Origin: Prauserella isguenensis
Lineage (GTDB): Bacteria > Actinomycetota > Actinomycetes > Mycobacteriales > Pseudonocardiaceae
DNA length: 64,000 bases
Reading direction: 5' to 3'
Assembly: GCF_014191605.1 (NCBI RefSeq)
Contig: NZ_JACHWU010000008.1
Span: 62,001-126,000, forward strand
Made by a program: the position numbers and the translations under genes. Shown piece by piece: positions 26,012 to 35,133 of this stretch (position 1 is the first letter of the stretch; every line of letters starts with the position of its first letter). The notes beneath the pieces were generated by a model. That model did no database searches and was not told the origin of the DNA. It saw only the letters and a program-made list of their open reading frames with translations.

Positions 26012-27205
26012 TCAGTGCGCGTGCACGACCCCGCTCAGTTCGTTCGGCGCGGCCTCGAGATCGGCGGTCGCGGTCTTCTCACCCGACTCCAGATCGACGG
26101 CGTGGAGCTGCTGCTTCTCCGGGTCCGACACGTACGCGGTGTTGTCGCGCACGAACAGGGCGGGCCGCGGCTGCTGCCACTCGATCGGCTCGGACCACTC
26201 CTCGTCGAGCACCGTGATGGACTCGGTCAGTTCGCCGCTCTGCGGGTCCACGACGTGGATCTTGCCGTCCGTGCCGAGCACCAGGGCCTCGCCCTCGGGG
26301 CCCCGCGCGAGCGAGCGGAACGTGTAGCTGGCGGGCAGGTCCACCCGCTGCAGCTCGGCGTTCTCGGTGTCGACCAACGAGATCTGCTTCGGCCGCTCCA
26401 GTTCGGCGTCCTCGTCCTTCTTGTAGTCGCCCAGCAGGATCGGCGACTCGGGCGAGCCGGACTGGTTGCCGATCCGGCCGTACTCGGTCGGGCTGTCGAC
26501 CTTCGTGATCTTTCCGTCCCGGTAGATCAGCACGCCGTCCTCACAGCCCACCGCGATGGCCTCGCCCTGCGCGGCCGACTCGCCGTGCACGCCGGGGCAG
26601 TTCTCGTTGCGCGTGATCTCCTTCCGGTTCTCGTCGAGGATCGCGATGCCATTGCGTTCCTCCTCGTTGCCGAGCGTCACGAGCATCTCGCCGTTCTCGA
26701 GTTCGACGGCCACGCCGTGGTGCGGTTCCTCGGTCTTGTAGTCGGTCGTCTCGGGTTCGCCGTCGCCGAGATCGTGCGGGTCGAAGCTGCGCACCTGCCC
26801 CGTGCCGTCGGTGAACAGCACCGTGCGGCCCGCGTGCCGGACGACGTGGCCCGGCTCCGCGCCGTCGAAGGTCACGTCGGTCAGCTGCCCGCCTACCGCG
26901 TCGAGGACCTGGAAGCCCTTCGATGTGGACACCATCACGTGCCGGTCGTCGCCCGCGGGGTTGAGCCGGTTGAAGCCCTCCAGCGGAATGTCGGCCTTCA
27001 CCTCGAGCGTGGTGCCGTCCAGCACGTAGATGCCGCCGTCGTCGGTGGTGACGACGGGATCGGCGATGTCGGCACCACCACCCTGCTCACCACCCCCGCC
27101 TCCACTCCCGCTCGCCTGGTCGTCCGCAGCGCAGGCACTCACCGCGAGCATCGCGGCCGCCGCCGACAGCGCGGCGACTCTCCTGAACCGAGCCGTACTG
27201 CTCAT
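26012..27205 (-). CDS. aztD: Zinc metallochaperone AztD (beta-propeller lipoprotein)
   Basis: 397 residues. Signal peptide with lipobox VSAC, a Gly-rich linker, then a seven-bladed-propeller-like repeat (blades such as GGIYVLDGTTLEVKADIPLEG and GTDGKIHVVDPQSGEL). AztD features include EEPHHGVAVELENGEMLVTLG, NGIAILDENRKE, CPGVHGESAAQGEAIAVGCED and a C-terminal VVHAH; these His residues are likely zinc ligands. In Paracoccus AztD delivers zinc to the binding protein AztC. AAGGAG precedes ATG 27205. Last gene of the minus-strand zinc operon. Confidence 0.88.
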   Translation of the reverse strand: MSSTARFRRVAALSAAAAMLAVSACAADDQASGSGGGGGEQGGGADIADPVVTTDDGGIYVLDGTTLEVKADIPLEGFNRLNPAGDDRHVMVSTSKGFQVLDAVGGQLTDVTFDGAEPGHVVRHAGRTVLFTDGTGQVRSFDPHDLGDGEPETTDYKTEEPHHGVAVELENGEMLVTLGNEEERNGIAILDENRKEITRNENCPGVHGESAAQGEAIAVGCEDGVLIYRDGKITKVDSPTEYGRIGNQSGSPESPILLGDYKKDEDAELERPKQISLVDTENAELQRVDLPASYTFRSLARGPEGEALVLGTDGKIHVVDPQSGELTESITVLDEEWSEPIEWQQPRPALFVRDNTAYVSDPEKQQLHAVDLESGEKTATADLEAAPNELSGVVHAH

Positions 27206-27268
27206 CTCTTCTCCTTCTCGTGGGAACCGGATTCGGGTCCGCGGCATGGTCCGACCCGGCGCGGGAGG

Positions 27269-28204
27269 TCATGCGCCGGTGAGGCCGTCGACGATGGCGT
27301 CGGTATTGGCGCGCATCATCGCCAGATACGTCGGTGCGCCCCCGTCGGGGCCGGTGAGCGATTCGGTGAACAGCGAGCGCACCTGCACGTCGACGCCCGC
27401 CCGGTCGGCCAGCACGTTCGCGAGCCGATCCGGCTGGGTCGAGTCCGCGAAGATCGCCGGAACACCGGCCTCCCGGACCGTGCCCGCCAGGTCTTCGAGA
27501 TCCGAGGCGCTGGGCGAGGCCAACGTCGTACCGCTGGGGATCACCGCTCCGAGCACGGTGAACCCGTACCGCTGCGCGAGGTAGCCGAACACGTGGTGGT
27601 TGGTCACCAGCGTGCGGTGGTCGTCGGGAATCCGGTCGAACCGTCGTGTCATCCACTCGTCGAGCTCGTCCAGCTTCGCCAGGTACGCCGTCGCGTTGGC
27701 GCGCACCGCCTGCTCGTCGACTCCGTCCACATCGGACACGATACGGTCGGTGATGCGTTCGACGGCGGTACGCATGCGGCGGGGATCCGTCCAGAAGTGC
27801 GGATCGGCCTCGCCGTCCGAGTCGCCACCGGAGAAGCGGATCGGATCGACGCGCTCGGCCACTGCGAGGTCCGGCACGCCCGACTCGACCGCGGCGTCGA
27901 CGTTGCGCTGGACCCCCTCTTCCAGGCCGAGCCCGTTGTGGACGAGCAGGCCCGCCTGTTCCACGACCGCCGACTCCCTGGCCGAGATCGCGAACGAATG
28001 CGGATCGGCACCGGGCTTCATGAGCACCGTCACCTCCGCCTCGTCCCCGGCGATCTCGCGGGCGACGTCGCCGAGGATGTTCGTCGTCACCACGATCCCG
28101 CCGTTGCCGGCTCCCGCGGAGGAACAGCCGGTCAGCACCAGCGCGCACACCGACAGCAGTGCCGTCGTCACGGCCGCGAGCCGACCTCCGCCCCGCGCCC
28201 TCAT
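27269..28204 (-). CDS. aztC: Zinc ABC transporter substrate-binding lipoprotein AztC
   Basis: 311 residues. Signal peptide with lipobox LTGC. Cluster A-I metal-binding protein: zinc ligands expected in GADPHSFAIS, ADPHFWTDPRRM, TNHHVFGYLAQRYGF and a C-terminal ADSTQPDRLANVLADRAG. The loop before ADPHFW is short and acidic rather than His-rich, as in AztC compared with ZnuA. The ATG overlaps the stop of the upstream propeller gene (ATGA), so the two are coupled. It feeds zinc to AztB/AztA. Confidence 0.9.
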   Translation of the reverse strand: MRARGGGRLAAVTTALLSVCALVLTGCSSAGAGNGGIVVTTNILGDVAREIAGDEAEVTVLMKPGADPHSFAISARESAVVEQAGLLVHNGLGLEEGVQRNVDAAVESGVPDLAVAERVDPIRFSGGDSDGEADPHFWTDPRRMRTAVERITDRIVSDVDGVDEQAVRANATAYLAKLDELDEWMTRRFDRIPDDHRTLVTNHHVFGYLAQRYGFTVLGAVIPSGTTLASPSASDLEDLAGTVREAGVPAIFADSTQPDRLANVLADRAGVDVQVRSLFTESLTGPDGGAPTYLAMMRANTDAIVDGLTGA

Positions 28205-29385
28205 CGGCCTGTTTCCACGAGCAGCGAGGGCGTGACGTCGGTGTCGAACGTCCTGGCGACCCGCAGGTCGTCGCGGTAGTCCACCTCGTGCACGGTCGCC
28301 GCCGCGGGATCGTTGACGTAGGCGCGGTCGGTGTCGACCGTGATGGTGACCCCGTCGGGCACGTCGCCGTCCAGGAGCCGCGTCGTCGCGGTCTCCTCGC
28401 CGGTCTCCGCGTCGTGGGCGTGCAGGACACCGTCCTCGGTGAGGACCAGCAACGGGCCGTCCGGGCCCGTGGCGGCCGCCGCCGCGGCGGGTCCGGTCTT
28501 CGCGAGTGTCCACGCGGGCTCGGCGGCGTCGAACAGCCAGGCGCCGTCGCGGGCCGCGACCGCACCGAGCGTCTCGGCCCCGGGACGCTGCCGGAACGCG
28601 CCCGCGTCGGGACCGCCGTCCGGGTACGGAACCGCTTCGCCCGTGAACTCGCCGTCGTCGGAGTCGACGAGCACCGCGCCGCCGGCACAGCCGAACACGA
28701 CGCCGCGGTTGGTCACGGCGGCGTTGCCCGGGTCCTCGCAGGTGGCGTCGACGTCGGAGACCTTGCCGCCGTCGCGTTCCCGCACGGCGATCCCGTCACC
28801 ACCGGCCACGACGACGTGCTGCTCGTAGGGCACCGCGACGCCGTCGACGGTGTCACGCTCGTCGACCTCGCCGGATTCGAGTGCCTCTCGGTCGAGCAGC
28901 ACTGTCGTGCCGTCGTCGCGGGCGAGCGCGACGAGTGCGCTGTCGGACCATGCGCCCGTGACGGTGCCGTCGACGGCGCCGGCACCGCCGGGATCGGTGC
29001 GGTAGTAGTGGTTGTGGTCGCCGTGTTCGACGGTCCACACACCGCTGTCGATCACGCGGGTGCGGTTCCCGCCCGAGAGGAACGCGAACCTGCCGTCGGT
29101 GACGGCGCCGGTGACCGCACCGTCGCCCGGCAGCTCGGTCACGTCACCGCTGAGCAGATCCAGCACCCGCACCCCCCGTCCGTCGCCGTCGGCGACCACG
29201 AGCCGCGACTGGGGTTCGGCGGCCTCCTCGGCGCCTTCGACGTAGCCGTGGGGTGTACTGGTGGCGGGCGCCCCAGTATGGCCCGCTTCACCTCCGCAGC
29301 CGGCCAGCGTCACTCCACAGAGGACTGTGGTGAGCGCCGCCGCGGCGCGCGGGCCGCGCATTGTCGTTCTCACACGTGATGTCAC
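28201..29385 (-). CDS. AztD-like beta-propeller lipoprotein (second paralogue)
   Basis: 394 residues. Lipobox LAGC, then propeller blades (RLVVADGDGRGVRVLDLLSG, VWTVEHGDHNHYYRTDPGG). The HGDHNHYYR motif near residue 120 is a strong candidate metal site seen in AztD-like proteins. It shares the blade pattern and a central Cys-containing VFGCAGGAVLVDSDDG with AztD at 26012 (AVGCEDGVLIYRDG) but is otherwise divergent. GTG 29385 overlaps the aztB stop as GTGA with AAAGGA upstream. Placement between aztB and aztC makes a role in zinc delivery likely; whether the two propellers act in sequence is unknown. Confidence 0.8.
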   Translation of the reverse strand: MTSRVRTTMRGPRAAAALTTVLCGVTLAGCGGEAGHTGAPATSTPHGYVEGAEEAAEPQSRLVVADGDGRGVRVLDLLSGDVTELPGDGAVTGAVTDGRFAFLSGGNRTRVIDSGVWTVEHGDHNHYYRTDPGGAGAVDGTVTGAWSDSALVALARDDGTTVLLDREALESGEVDERDTVDGVAVPYEQHVVVAGGDGIAVRERDGGKVSDVDATCEDPGNAAVTNRGVVFGCAGGAVLVDSDDGEFTGEAVPYPDGGPDAGAFRQRPGAETLGAVAARDGAWLFDAAEPAWTLAKTGPAAAAAATGPDGPLLVLTEDGVLHAHDAETGEETATTRLLDGDVPDGVTITVDTDRAYVNDPAAATVHEVDYRDDLRVARTFDTDVTPSLLVETGR

Positions 29386-30248
29386 AGTGTCCTTTCCGGA
29401 ACTGATTCGGGGAGGGTGCTGCGCGGCGCGCGGTGGCGCGGGCGCAGCCGGGAGAGCAGCGCGGAGAGGCCGAACAGTGCCACGGCGACGAGCGCGATCG
29501 TCGCTCCCGCGGCGGTGCCGGCGTGCCACGAGACGAGCAGTCCGACGGCCGTCGCCGCGGTGCCGATGAGCCCGGCGCCGAGCATGACCAGCGGAATCCG
29601 ATCGGCCCAGAACATCGCCGCGGCCGGCGGGGCGACGAGCAACCCGACCACCAGCAACGTGCCGACGACGTGCAACGAGGACACGATGGCCAGCGTCAGC
29701 AACAGCAGCAACGCTCCGTGTGCCACCCGCGGCCGCAGACCGAGCGCGGTCGCCGTGCGCCGGTCCACGCTCAGCGCGACGAACGCCCGGTGTCCGCCGG
29801 CGCACACGACGGCGGCGAGCGCGAGCGCGGCGACGAGTTGCAGCAGGTCGCGCGATCGCACGGCGAGGACGTCGCCGAACAGGATGCTCGTGAGATCGAC
29901 GGCGAACGATCCCGAGTACGACACGATGATCACGCCGATCGCGAGCATGGCGACGAACAGCAGCCCGATCGCGGTGTCCTGAGCGAACCTCCGGGACCGG
30001 CCGAGCATCGTGACACCGCAAGCCATCGCGGCGGCGCTCAGCGCCCCGCCGAGCATCAGGTTCCCGCCCCCCAGTGAGGCGACGGCGACTCCCGGCAGCA
30101 TGCCGTGCGCCATCGCCTCACCGAGGAACGCCATGCCGCGCACGACCACCCACGTGCCGGCGAGTGCGCAGATCGCCGAGACGAGTACGCCTCCCCACAG
30201 CGCCCGCTGAACGAACGAGACCTCGAACGGCGTGATCAACCACTCCAC
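29382..30248 (-). CDS. aztB: Zinc ABC transporter permease AztB
   Basis: 288 residues with eight or so membrane helices, ABC-3 (ZnuB) family. Typical segments are FVQRALWGGVLVSAICALAGTWVVVRGMAFLGEAMAHGMLPG, VDLTSILFGDVLAVRSRDL and LHVVGTLLVVGLLVAPPAAA. It forms the membrane channel for zinc captured by AztC. GTG 30248 faces aztA across a 66-bp divergent promoter with a Zur-like box. Confidence 0.92.
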   Translation of the reverse strand: MEWLITPFEVSFVQRALWGGVLVSAICALAGTWVVVRGMAFLGEAMAHGMLPGVAVASLGGGNLMLGGALSAAAMACGVTMLGRSRRFAQDTAIGLLFVAMLAIGVIIVSYSGSFAVDLTSILFGDVLAVRSRDLLQLVAALALAAVVCAGGHRAFVALSVDRRTATALGLRPRVAHGALLLLLTLAIVSSLHVVGTLLVVGLLVAPPAAAMFWADRIPLVMLGAGLIGTAATAVGLLVSWHAGTAAGATIALVAVALFGLSALLSRLRPRHRAPRSTLPESVPERTL

Positions 30249-30264
30249 ACGCGGTAGCCTAAAC

Positions 30265-30279
30265 TGAAAACGAATTTCA
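30265..30279. promoter_or_regulatory. Zur-type operator in the aztB/aztA divergent promoter
   Basis: TGAAAACGAATTTCA matches the actinobacterial Zur palindrome TGAAAATGATTTTCA at 13 of 15 positions. It is 17 bp from the aztB start and 36 bp from the aztA start, so one site can repress both directions when zinc is plentiful. Confidence 0.8.
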
Positions 30280-30314
30280 TTTCAATCCAGGTGGCAGAAC
30301 GGTCGAGGAGAGCC

Positions 30315-31121
30315 ATGACACAGGCCAGGACGCAGGCCGCGCAGGAGACGGGCGACGCCGCGGACGAACGCACCGGCTCGTCACCCGGAGCCGGCCCCAC
30401 GGCGGTGCCCTCCGGTCCGGCCGGCGTGATGCTCGACGACGTCTCCGCCGGCTACGACGGTGCGGACGTCCTGCAGAACGTGAGCGCACTGATCCCGCGC
30501 GGCGCCGTCACGGCGATCGTCGGGCCGAACGGGGCCGGGAAGTCGACCATGATCGGGGTGATCGCCGGAGTGGTCCGGACCACGTCGGGAAGGGTGACGC
30601 TGCCGCCGAAGGGCAGGCCGGCGCTGGTCGTCCAGCACTCGGGTGTCCCCGACCAGCTCCCGATCACGGTGCGGGAGGTCGTGCGCATGGGCCGATGGGC
30701 GCACCGCGGACCGTGGCGCAGGCTGCGCCGAGACGATCACCGGCTGGTCGACGACGCACTCGATCGTCTCGGCATCGCCGACCTCGCACGCAGGCGGCTG
30801 AGCTCCCTCTCGGGCGGGCAGCGGCAGCGGGCACTCGTCGCGCAGGGACTCGTCCAGCACTCGGCCGTCCTCCTCCTGGACGAACCCACCGCGGGCCTCG
30901 ACGTCGCCGCCAGGGACGCGATCGCGGCCGCATTACGCCGCTCCGCCGACGACGGCACCGCGGCCGTGCACGTGACGCACGACCTCGCCGACGCCGATCG
31001 CGCCGACCATTGCGTCCTGCTCTCCGGCGGACGCGTCGTCGCCGAGGGCAGACCGGAGGAGGTCCTCACACACGACACCGTCGACCACGCCTGGGGCCTG
31101 GACCGCTACCGCGGCCGATAG
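30315..31121 (+). CDS. aztA: Zinc ABC transporter ATP-binding protein AztA
   Basis: 268 residues. About 40 disordered residues precede the ATPase. Walker A is GPNGAGKST, Q-loop region VVQHSGVPDQLPITVREVV, signature [15 protein letters not shown], Walker B LLLDEPTAGLD and switch His VTHDLADADRADH. Encoded divergently from aztB rather than in a single aztABCD operon, but controlled by the same Zur-like box. AGGAGAGCC precedes the ATG at 30315. Confidence 0.92.
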   Translation: MTQARTQAAQETGDAADERTGSSPGAGPTAVPSGPAGVMLDDVSAGYDGADVLQNVSALIPRGAVTAIVGPNGAGKSTMIGVIAGVVRTTSGRVTLPPKGRPALVVQHSGVPDQLPITVREVVRMGRWAHRGPWRRLRRDDHRLVDDALDRLGIADLARRRLSSLSGGQRQRALVAQGLVQHSAVLLLDEPTAGLDVAARDAIAAALRRSADDGTAAVHVTHDLADADRADHCVLLSGGRVVAEGRPEEVLTHDTVDHAWGLDRYRGR

Positions 31122-31299
31122 CTCCTCACGGCGGGGAATCCGGGGCCGTGAGGCGCGGGTCTCCCCCGGTTGCACCTCGTGTCACTTCCCACAAGGTGTG
31201 TACGCTGTGCGCCCCAGTGTTCAGTATGCGTACGGCGACAGGGTGATCGCTTCCCGACCGCCGGGGCACGACCACGGGTACGCGACCGAGGAGGGCCGC

Positions 31300-32595
31300 A
31301 TGACCACGACCGACGGCGACGCGACGGCCGTTCCCGCCTGCCCGCCCCCGCACCGGTTCGAACGCCCGCCACGCCCACTGCCGGACCTGCGCACGCTGCG
31401 ACGCGACTCCGGCGCCGCGTACTTCACCAACGGCCTGGTCGGCATGGTGTTCGCCGCCACCGGCCCGATCGCGGTGATCATGTCCGTCGGGGTGTCCGGA
31501 GGTCTGTCGACCGCGCAACTGTCGTCGTGGATCTTCGGCATCTTCTTCCTCAACGGTCTGCTGACCCTGCTCGCGTCGTGGCTCTACCGACAGCCGCTCG
31601 CGTTCTTCTGGACCATCCCCGGCACGGTCGTGGTGGGCGATTCGCTCGGTCGCCTCACGTGGGCCGAGGTGCTCGGCGCGTTCGTCGTCACCGCGGCGCT
31701 GATCCTCGTCGTCGGGCTCACCGGCTGGGTACGGCGCGTGATGTCGGCGCTGCCGATGCCGATCGTCATGGCGATGGTCGCGGGCGTCTTCCTACAGTTC
31801 GGGCTCGACCTCGTCGGCGCGTTCGGCGTCGACCCGAGTGTCGCCGTTCCGATGGTGGCCGTGTTCCTGCTGCTCAGTGTCGTGACCGGCCTCGGGAAAC
31901 GAATCCCGCCGATCCTCGGCGCGCTGCTCGCAGGTGTCGCGGCCGTCGCACTGTCCGGCCGGTTCGACCCGGCGGGCGACGCGGGATGGCTGGCCCAGCC
32001 GATGCTGCAGGCACCGCAGTGGTCCTGGCAGGCGGTCTTCGAACTCGTCGTTCCGCTGGCCATCACCGTGCTGGTGGTGCAGAACGGCCAGGGCATCGCC
32101 GTGCTCAAACAAGCGGGTCACGAACCGCCGGTCAACGTCGCCACGGTGGCCTGCGGCCTGTGGTCACTGCCCGCCGCCGCCGTGGGCGCCGTGTCGACGT
32201 GCCTCACCGGACCGACGAACGCCCTGCTCACCGCCTCCGGACAACGCCACCGCCACTACATCGCCGGCATGATGTGCGGAGTGCTCGCGATGCTCGTCGG
32301 GCTGCTCGCGCCCGCGTTCGTGCAGCTCATGCTCGCGACCCCGGAAGCGTTCATCGCCGTCCTCGGTGGCCTCGCCATGCTCCGCGCACTCCAGGGGGCG
32401 TTCGTCAGCGCTTTCGGCGGGCGCTTCACCCTCGGCGCACTCGTCGCCTTCGTCGTCACCGTCTCCGACGTCGAGCCGCTCAACATCAGCGCCGCCTTCT
32501 GGGGCCTGGTGGCCGGGCTCGCCGTGTCGGCCCTCATGGAACGGGCCGACTTCACCGCAGACCGGGCGAGCCGAGCCGGCGAACCGGCCGGCTGA
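31300..32595 (+). CDS. BenE-family benzoate/H+ symporter-like transporter
   Basis: 431 residues, about 12 membrane helices. Matches BenE (benzoate:proton symport, UraA/xanthine permease superfamily): YFTNGLVGMVFAATGPIAVI, FFWTIPGTVVVGDSLGRLTW, PMPIVMAMVAGVFLQFG, ITVLVVQNGQGIAVL and TCLTGPTNALL. GAGGAGGGCCGC precedes ATG 31300. No aromatic-catabolic genes are adjacent, so the substrate may differ from benzoate. It follows aztA by 178 bp and is probably a separate transcript. Confidence 0.85.
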   Translation: MTTTDGDATAVPACPPPHRFERPPRPLPDLRTLRRDSGAAYFTNGLVGMVFAATGPIAVIMSVGVSGGLSTAQLSSWIFGIFFLNGLLTLLASWLYRQPLAFFWTIPGTVVVGDSLGRLTWAEVLGAFVVTAALILVVGLTGWVRRVMSALPMPIVMAMVAGVFLQFGLDLVGAFGVDPSVAVPMVAVFLLLSVVTGLGKRIPPILGALLAGVAAVALSGRFDPAGDAGWLAQPMLQAPQWSWQAVFELVVPLAITVLVVQNGQGIAVLKQAGHEPPVNVATVACGLWSLPAAAVGAVSTCLTGPTNALLTASGQRHRHYIAGMMCGVLAMLVGLLAPAFVQLMLATPEAFIAVLGGLAMLRALQGAFVSAFGGRFTLGALVAFVVTVSDVEPLNISAAFWGLVAGLAVSALMERADFTADRASRAGEPAG

Positions 32596-32616
32596 GTCGA
32601 GCCGCGGAACCGACGC

Positions 32617-32660
32617 GACGGCGGACCCGGGGACGCGACTGCGCCGCCGGGCCCGCCGTC
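32617..32660. terminator. Terminator between the BenE-like and PAC2 genes
   Basis: A 14-bp stem with one mismatch (32617-32630 / 32647-32660, 16-base loop) lies between two convergent genes. Confidence 0.75.
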
Positions 32661-32666
32661 CTGCGG

Positions 32667-33569
32667 TCAGTCCTGCTCGGTGCCGGGTTGCTGTGCGAGG
32701 AACCGCTCGAACTCGGTGGCCAGGTCGTCACCGGTCGGCATCTCGGTGTCCCCCACCAGCAGGTTGTCCTCCGACGAGGTGAACGCGTCGTACTGCTCCT
32801 CGAGCGAGTGCACCACGTTCGCCGCCTCGTCCGATTCCTCGACCTGACGGTTGACCTCGACCTCGGCGCGTCGCGCCGCCTCACGCAGCGCGTCGTCGGG
32901 CAGCTGCAGGCCCGAGACCTTCTGCACGGCGTCGACGAGCGTCAAGGCCGCAGCCGGATAGCGCGACTGCGACAGGTAGTGCGGCACGTGCGCGGCGAAC
33001 CCCGCCGCGTCGTGACCCGCCTGACCCAGACGGAACTCGACGAGCGCCTCCGCGCTGCCCGGGACCTGAGCCCGGTTGAACGTCGGGCTGAACTGGCGCA
33101 CCAGCTCCGTCCGCGTCGCGTGCGCCGTCACGCCGAGGGGCCTCGTGTGCGGCACGGCCATCGGAATCCCCTGGAACTGGACGCTCAGCCGGACCTTCCA
33201 CCGCTCCACGAGCCTGCGGACCGCCTCGGCGAACAGCTCCCACTCACGGTCCGGTTCCGGCCCTGTGAGCAGCAGCATCGGCGTCTCGTCGGCGTCGTGC
33301 AGCAACCGCACCGTCAGCTCCGGCACCTGGTAGTCGGCCCAGCCGTCGCCGTCCCACGTCATAGCGGGCCGCCGCGACCGGTAGTCGATCAGCCGGTCCA
33401 CGTCGAACCGCGCCACCACGGGGGCGTCGAACGTCTCCGTGAGGTGCTCGGCGAGCAGCTCACCCGCGTTACCCGCGTCCACGTAACCGTCCAGGTGGTA
33501 CAGCAGGACCGCACCGTCGAGCACCGGAACGTCGGAATCGACCACGTACAACTCGTCCGCATCGGTCAT
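32667..33569 (-). CDS. PAC2 family (proteasome assembly chaperone-like) protein
   Basis: 300 residues. PAC2 domain features: LDGAVLLYHLDGYVDAGNAG, FDVDRLIDYRSRRPAMTWDGDG, MLLLTGPEPDREWELFAEAV and GVTAHATRTELV. The last 60 residues are an acidic helical tail. In actinobacteria such proteins resemble Rv2125; a link to the proteasome or to peptide ligation chemistry is suggested by the fold but unproven. GGAGGTGG precedes ATG 33569. It lies 116 bp upstream (operon-wise downstream in coordinates) of nothing on its own strand except the end of der at higher coordinates, so it may be the tail gene of the der transcript. Confidence 0.82.
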   Translation of the reverse strand: MTDADELYVVDSDVPVLDGAVLLYHLDGYVDAGNAGELLAEHLTETFDAPVVARFDVDRLIDYRSRRPAMTWDGDGWADYQVPELTVRLLHDADETPMLLLTGPEPDREWELFAEAVRRLVERWKVRLSVQFQGIPMAVPHTRPLGVTAHATRTELVRQFSPTFNRAQVPGSAEALVEFRLGQAGHDAAGFAAHVPHYLSQSRYPAAALTLVDAVQKVSGLQLPDDALREAARRAEVEVNRQVEESDEAANVVHSLEEQYDAFTSSEDNLLVGDTEMPTGDDLATEFERFLAQQPGTEQD

Positions 33570-33685
33570 GTCGCCACCTCCTCCTCGGCCCCATCGCGTC
33601 CGCGCCTCCACGCTGCCCGGCCGTCGGGAAACGGGGCACACACCAGCCGCGATGGGTGGTCGCCGGCGCCCCTGCGGCACCGTCG

Positions 33686-35131
33686 CTACCGCTGCTTCCT
33701 CGGCTTCTTCTCCCTCACCCGCACGTTGATCCGCACCGGTGAGCCGGGGAACCCGAATCGCTCCCGGAACTTGCGCTCGACGAACCGACGGTAGCCGGCC
33801 TCGAGGAAGCCCGTTGTGAACAACACCAGAGTAGGCGGCCGGATTCCCGCCTGGGTCGCGAAGAGCACCTTCGGCTGCTTGCCGCCCCGTACCGGCGGGG
33901 GCGTCGCCGCGACCAGGTCGGACAGCCAGCTGTTCAGCTGCCCCGTGGGTACCCGCTGGTCCCACGATTCGAGCGCGGTCCGCAACGCCGGTGCGAGCTT
34001 GCGCACCGCGCGCCCCGTCAACGCCGACACGTTGACCCGTTCGGCCCACGGCACGCGCACGAGCCCGCGGTCGATCTCCCGCTCCAACTGATGCCTGCGG
34101 TCGTCGTCGACCAGGTCCCACTTGTTGAACGCCAGCACGAGCGCGCGGCCTGCCTCCGAGACCATCGTGATGACCCGCAGGTCCTGTTCGGACAGTGGCT
34201 CGCTCGCATCCAGCAGCACGATCACCACTTCGGCCGCGTCGATCGCGGTCTTCGTCCGCAGCGACGCGTAGTACTCCATACCGCTGGCCGTCTGGACCCG
34301 CTTGCGCAGGCCCGCAGTGTCCACGAACCGCCAGTCCTGCCCGTCGAGTTCGACGAGCGAGTCGACCGGGTCGACGGTCGTGCCCGCCACATCGTCCACA
34401 ACGGACCGCTCTTCGCCGGTGATTTTGTTGAGCAGGCTCGACTTCCCGACGTTGGGCTTGCCGACGAGGGCCACCCGGCGCGGCCCGGCGACCGGCGCTC
34501 GCCGCTCCCGCGGCGCCTCCGGCAGCACCTCCAGGATCGTGTCGAGCAGGTCGCCGGAGCTGCGGCCGTGGAGCGCACTCACCGGGTGCGGCTCGCCGAG
34601 GCCCAACGACCACAGGGACGCCGTCTCGGCGATCAGCCGCTGGTCGTCGACCTTGTTCGCCGCGAGGATCACCGGCCGCTTCGATCGGCGCAGCACCTTC
34701 GCGACTGCCTCGTCGGTGGCGGTCGCCCCGACGGTCGCGTCCACCACGAGCAGCACCGCGTCCGATGTGGACATCGCCAGGTCGGCCTGCGCGGCCACCG
34801 ATCCCTGCAGCCCGTCGGCGTCCGGTTCCCAGCCGCCGGTGTCGACGAGTGTGAACCGCCTGCCGCCCCACAGGGCGTCGTAGGCCACCCGGTCGCGCGT
34901 CACACCCGGTACGTCCTGCACGACCGCCTCGCGGCGGCCCAGGATCCGGTTGACCAGCGTCGACTTGCCCACGTTCGGCCTGCCGACCACGGCCAGCACA
35001 GGCTGCGTGCCCACGACCTCCTCGTCGCCGGTCCCGGACTGGGCGCCCAGCTCGTCGAGGCGGGCGAACTCGGCCTCGTCGGACCAGGTGCCGTCGACCT
35101 CGCCGGAGGCCGTGCCGTCTGCTTCGGTCAT
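33686..35131 (-). CDS. der: Ribosome-assembly GTPase Der (EngA)
   Basis: 481 residues with two tandem G domains. G1 motifs GRPNVGKST and [10 protein letters not shown]3 DTGGWEP and DTAGLRK, G4 NKVDD and NKWDLVDDD; a C-terminal KH-like domain ends with basic REKKPRKQR. Der acts in 50S subunit maturation. The first 45 residues are an acidic extension. ATG 35131 starts two bases after the stop of the acyltransferase gene, so it is cotranscribed with plsC-like and cmk, as cmk-engA are in M. tuberculosis. Confidence 0.96.
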   Translation of the reverse strand: MTEADGTASGEVDGTWSDEAEFARLDELGAQSGTGDEEVVGTQPVLAVVGRPNVGKSTLVNRILGRREAVVQDVPGVTRDRVAYDALWGGRRFTLVDTGGWEPDADGLQGSVAAQADLAMSTSDAVLLVVDATVGATATDEAVAKVLRRSKRPVILAANKVDDQRLIAETASLWSLGLGEPHPVSALHGRSSGDLLDTILEVLPEAPRERRAPVAGPRRVALVGKPNVGKSSLLNKITGEERSVVDDVAGTTVDPVDSLVELDGQDWRFVDTAGLRKRVQTASGMEYYASLRTKTAIDAAEVVIVLLDASEPLSEQDLRVITMVSEAGRALVLAFNKWDLVDDDRRHQLEREIDRGLVRVPWAERVNVSALTGRAVRKLAPALRTALESWDQRVPTGQLNSWLSDLVAATPPPVRGGKQPKVLFATQAGIRPPTLVLFTTGFLEAGYRRFVERKFRERFGFPGSPVRINVRVREKKPRKQR

Positions 35132-35133
35132 CG

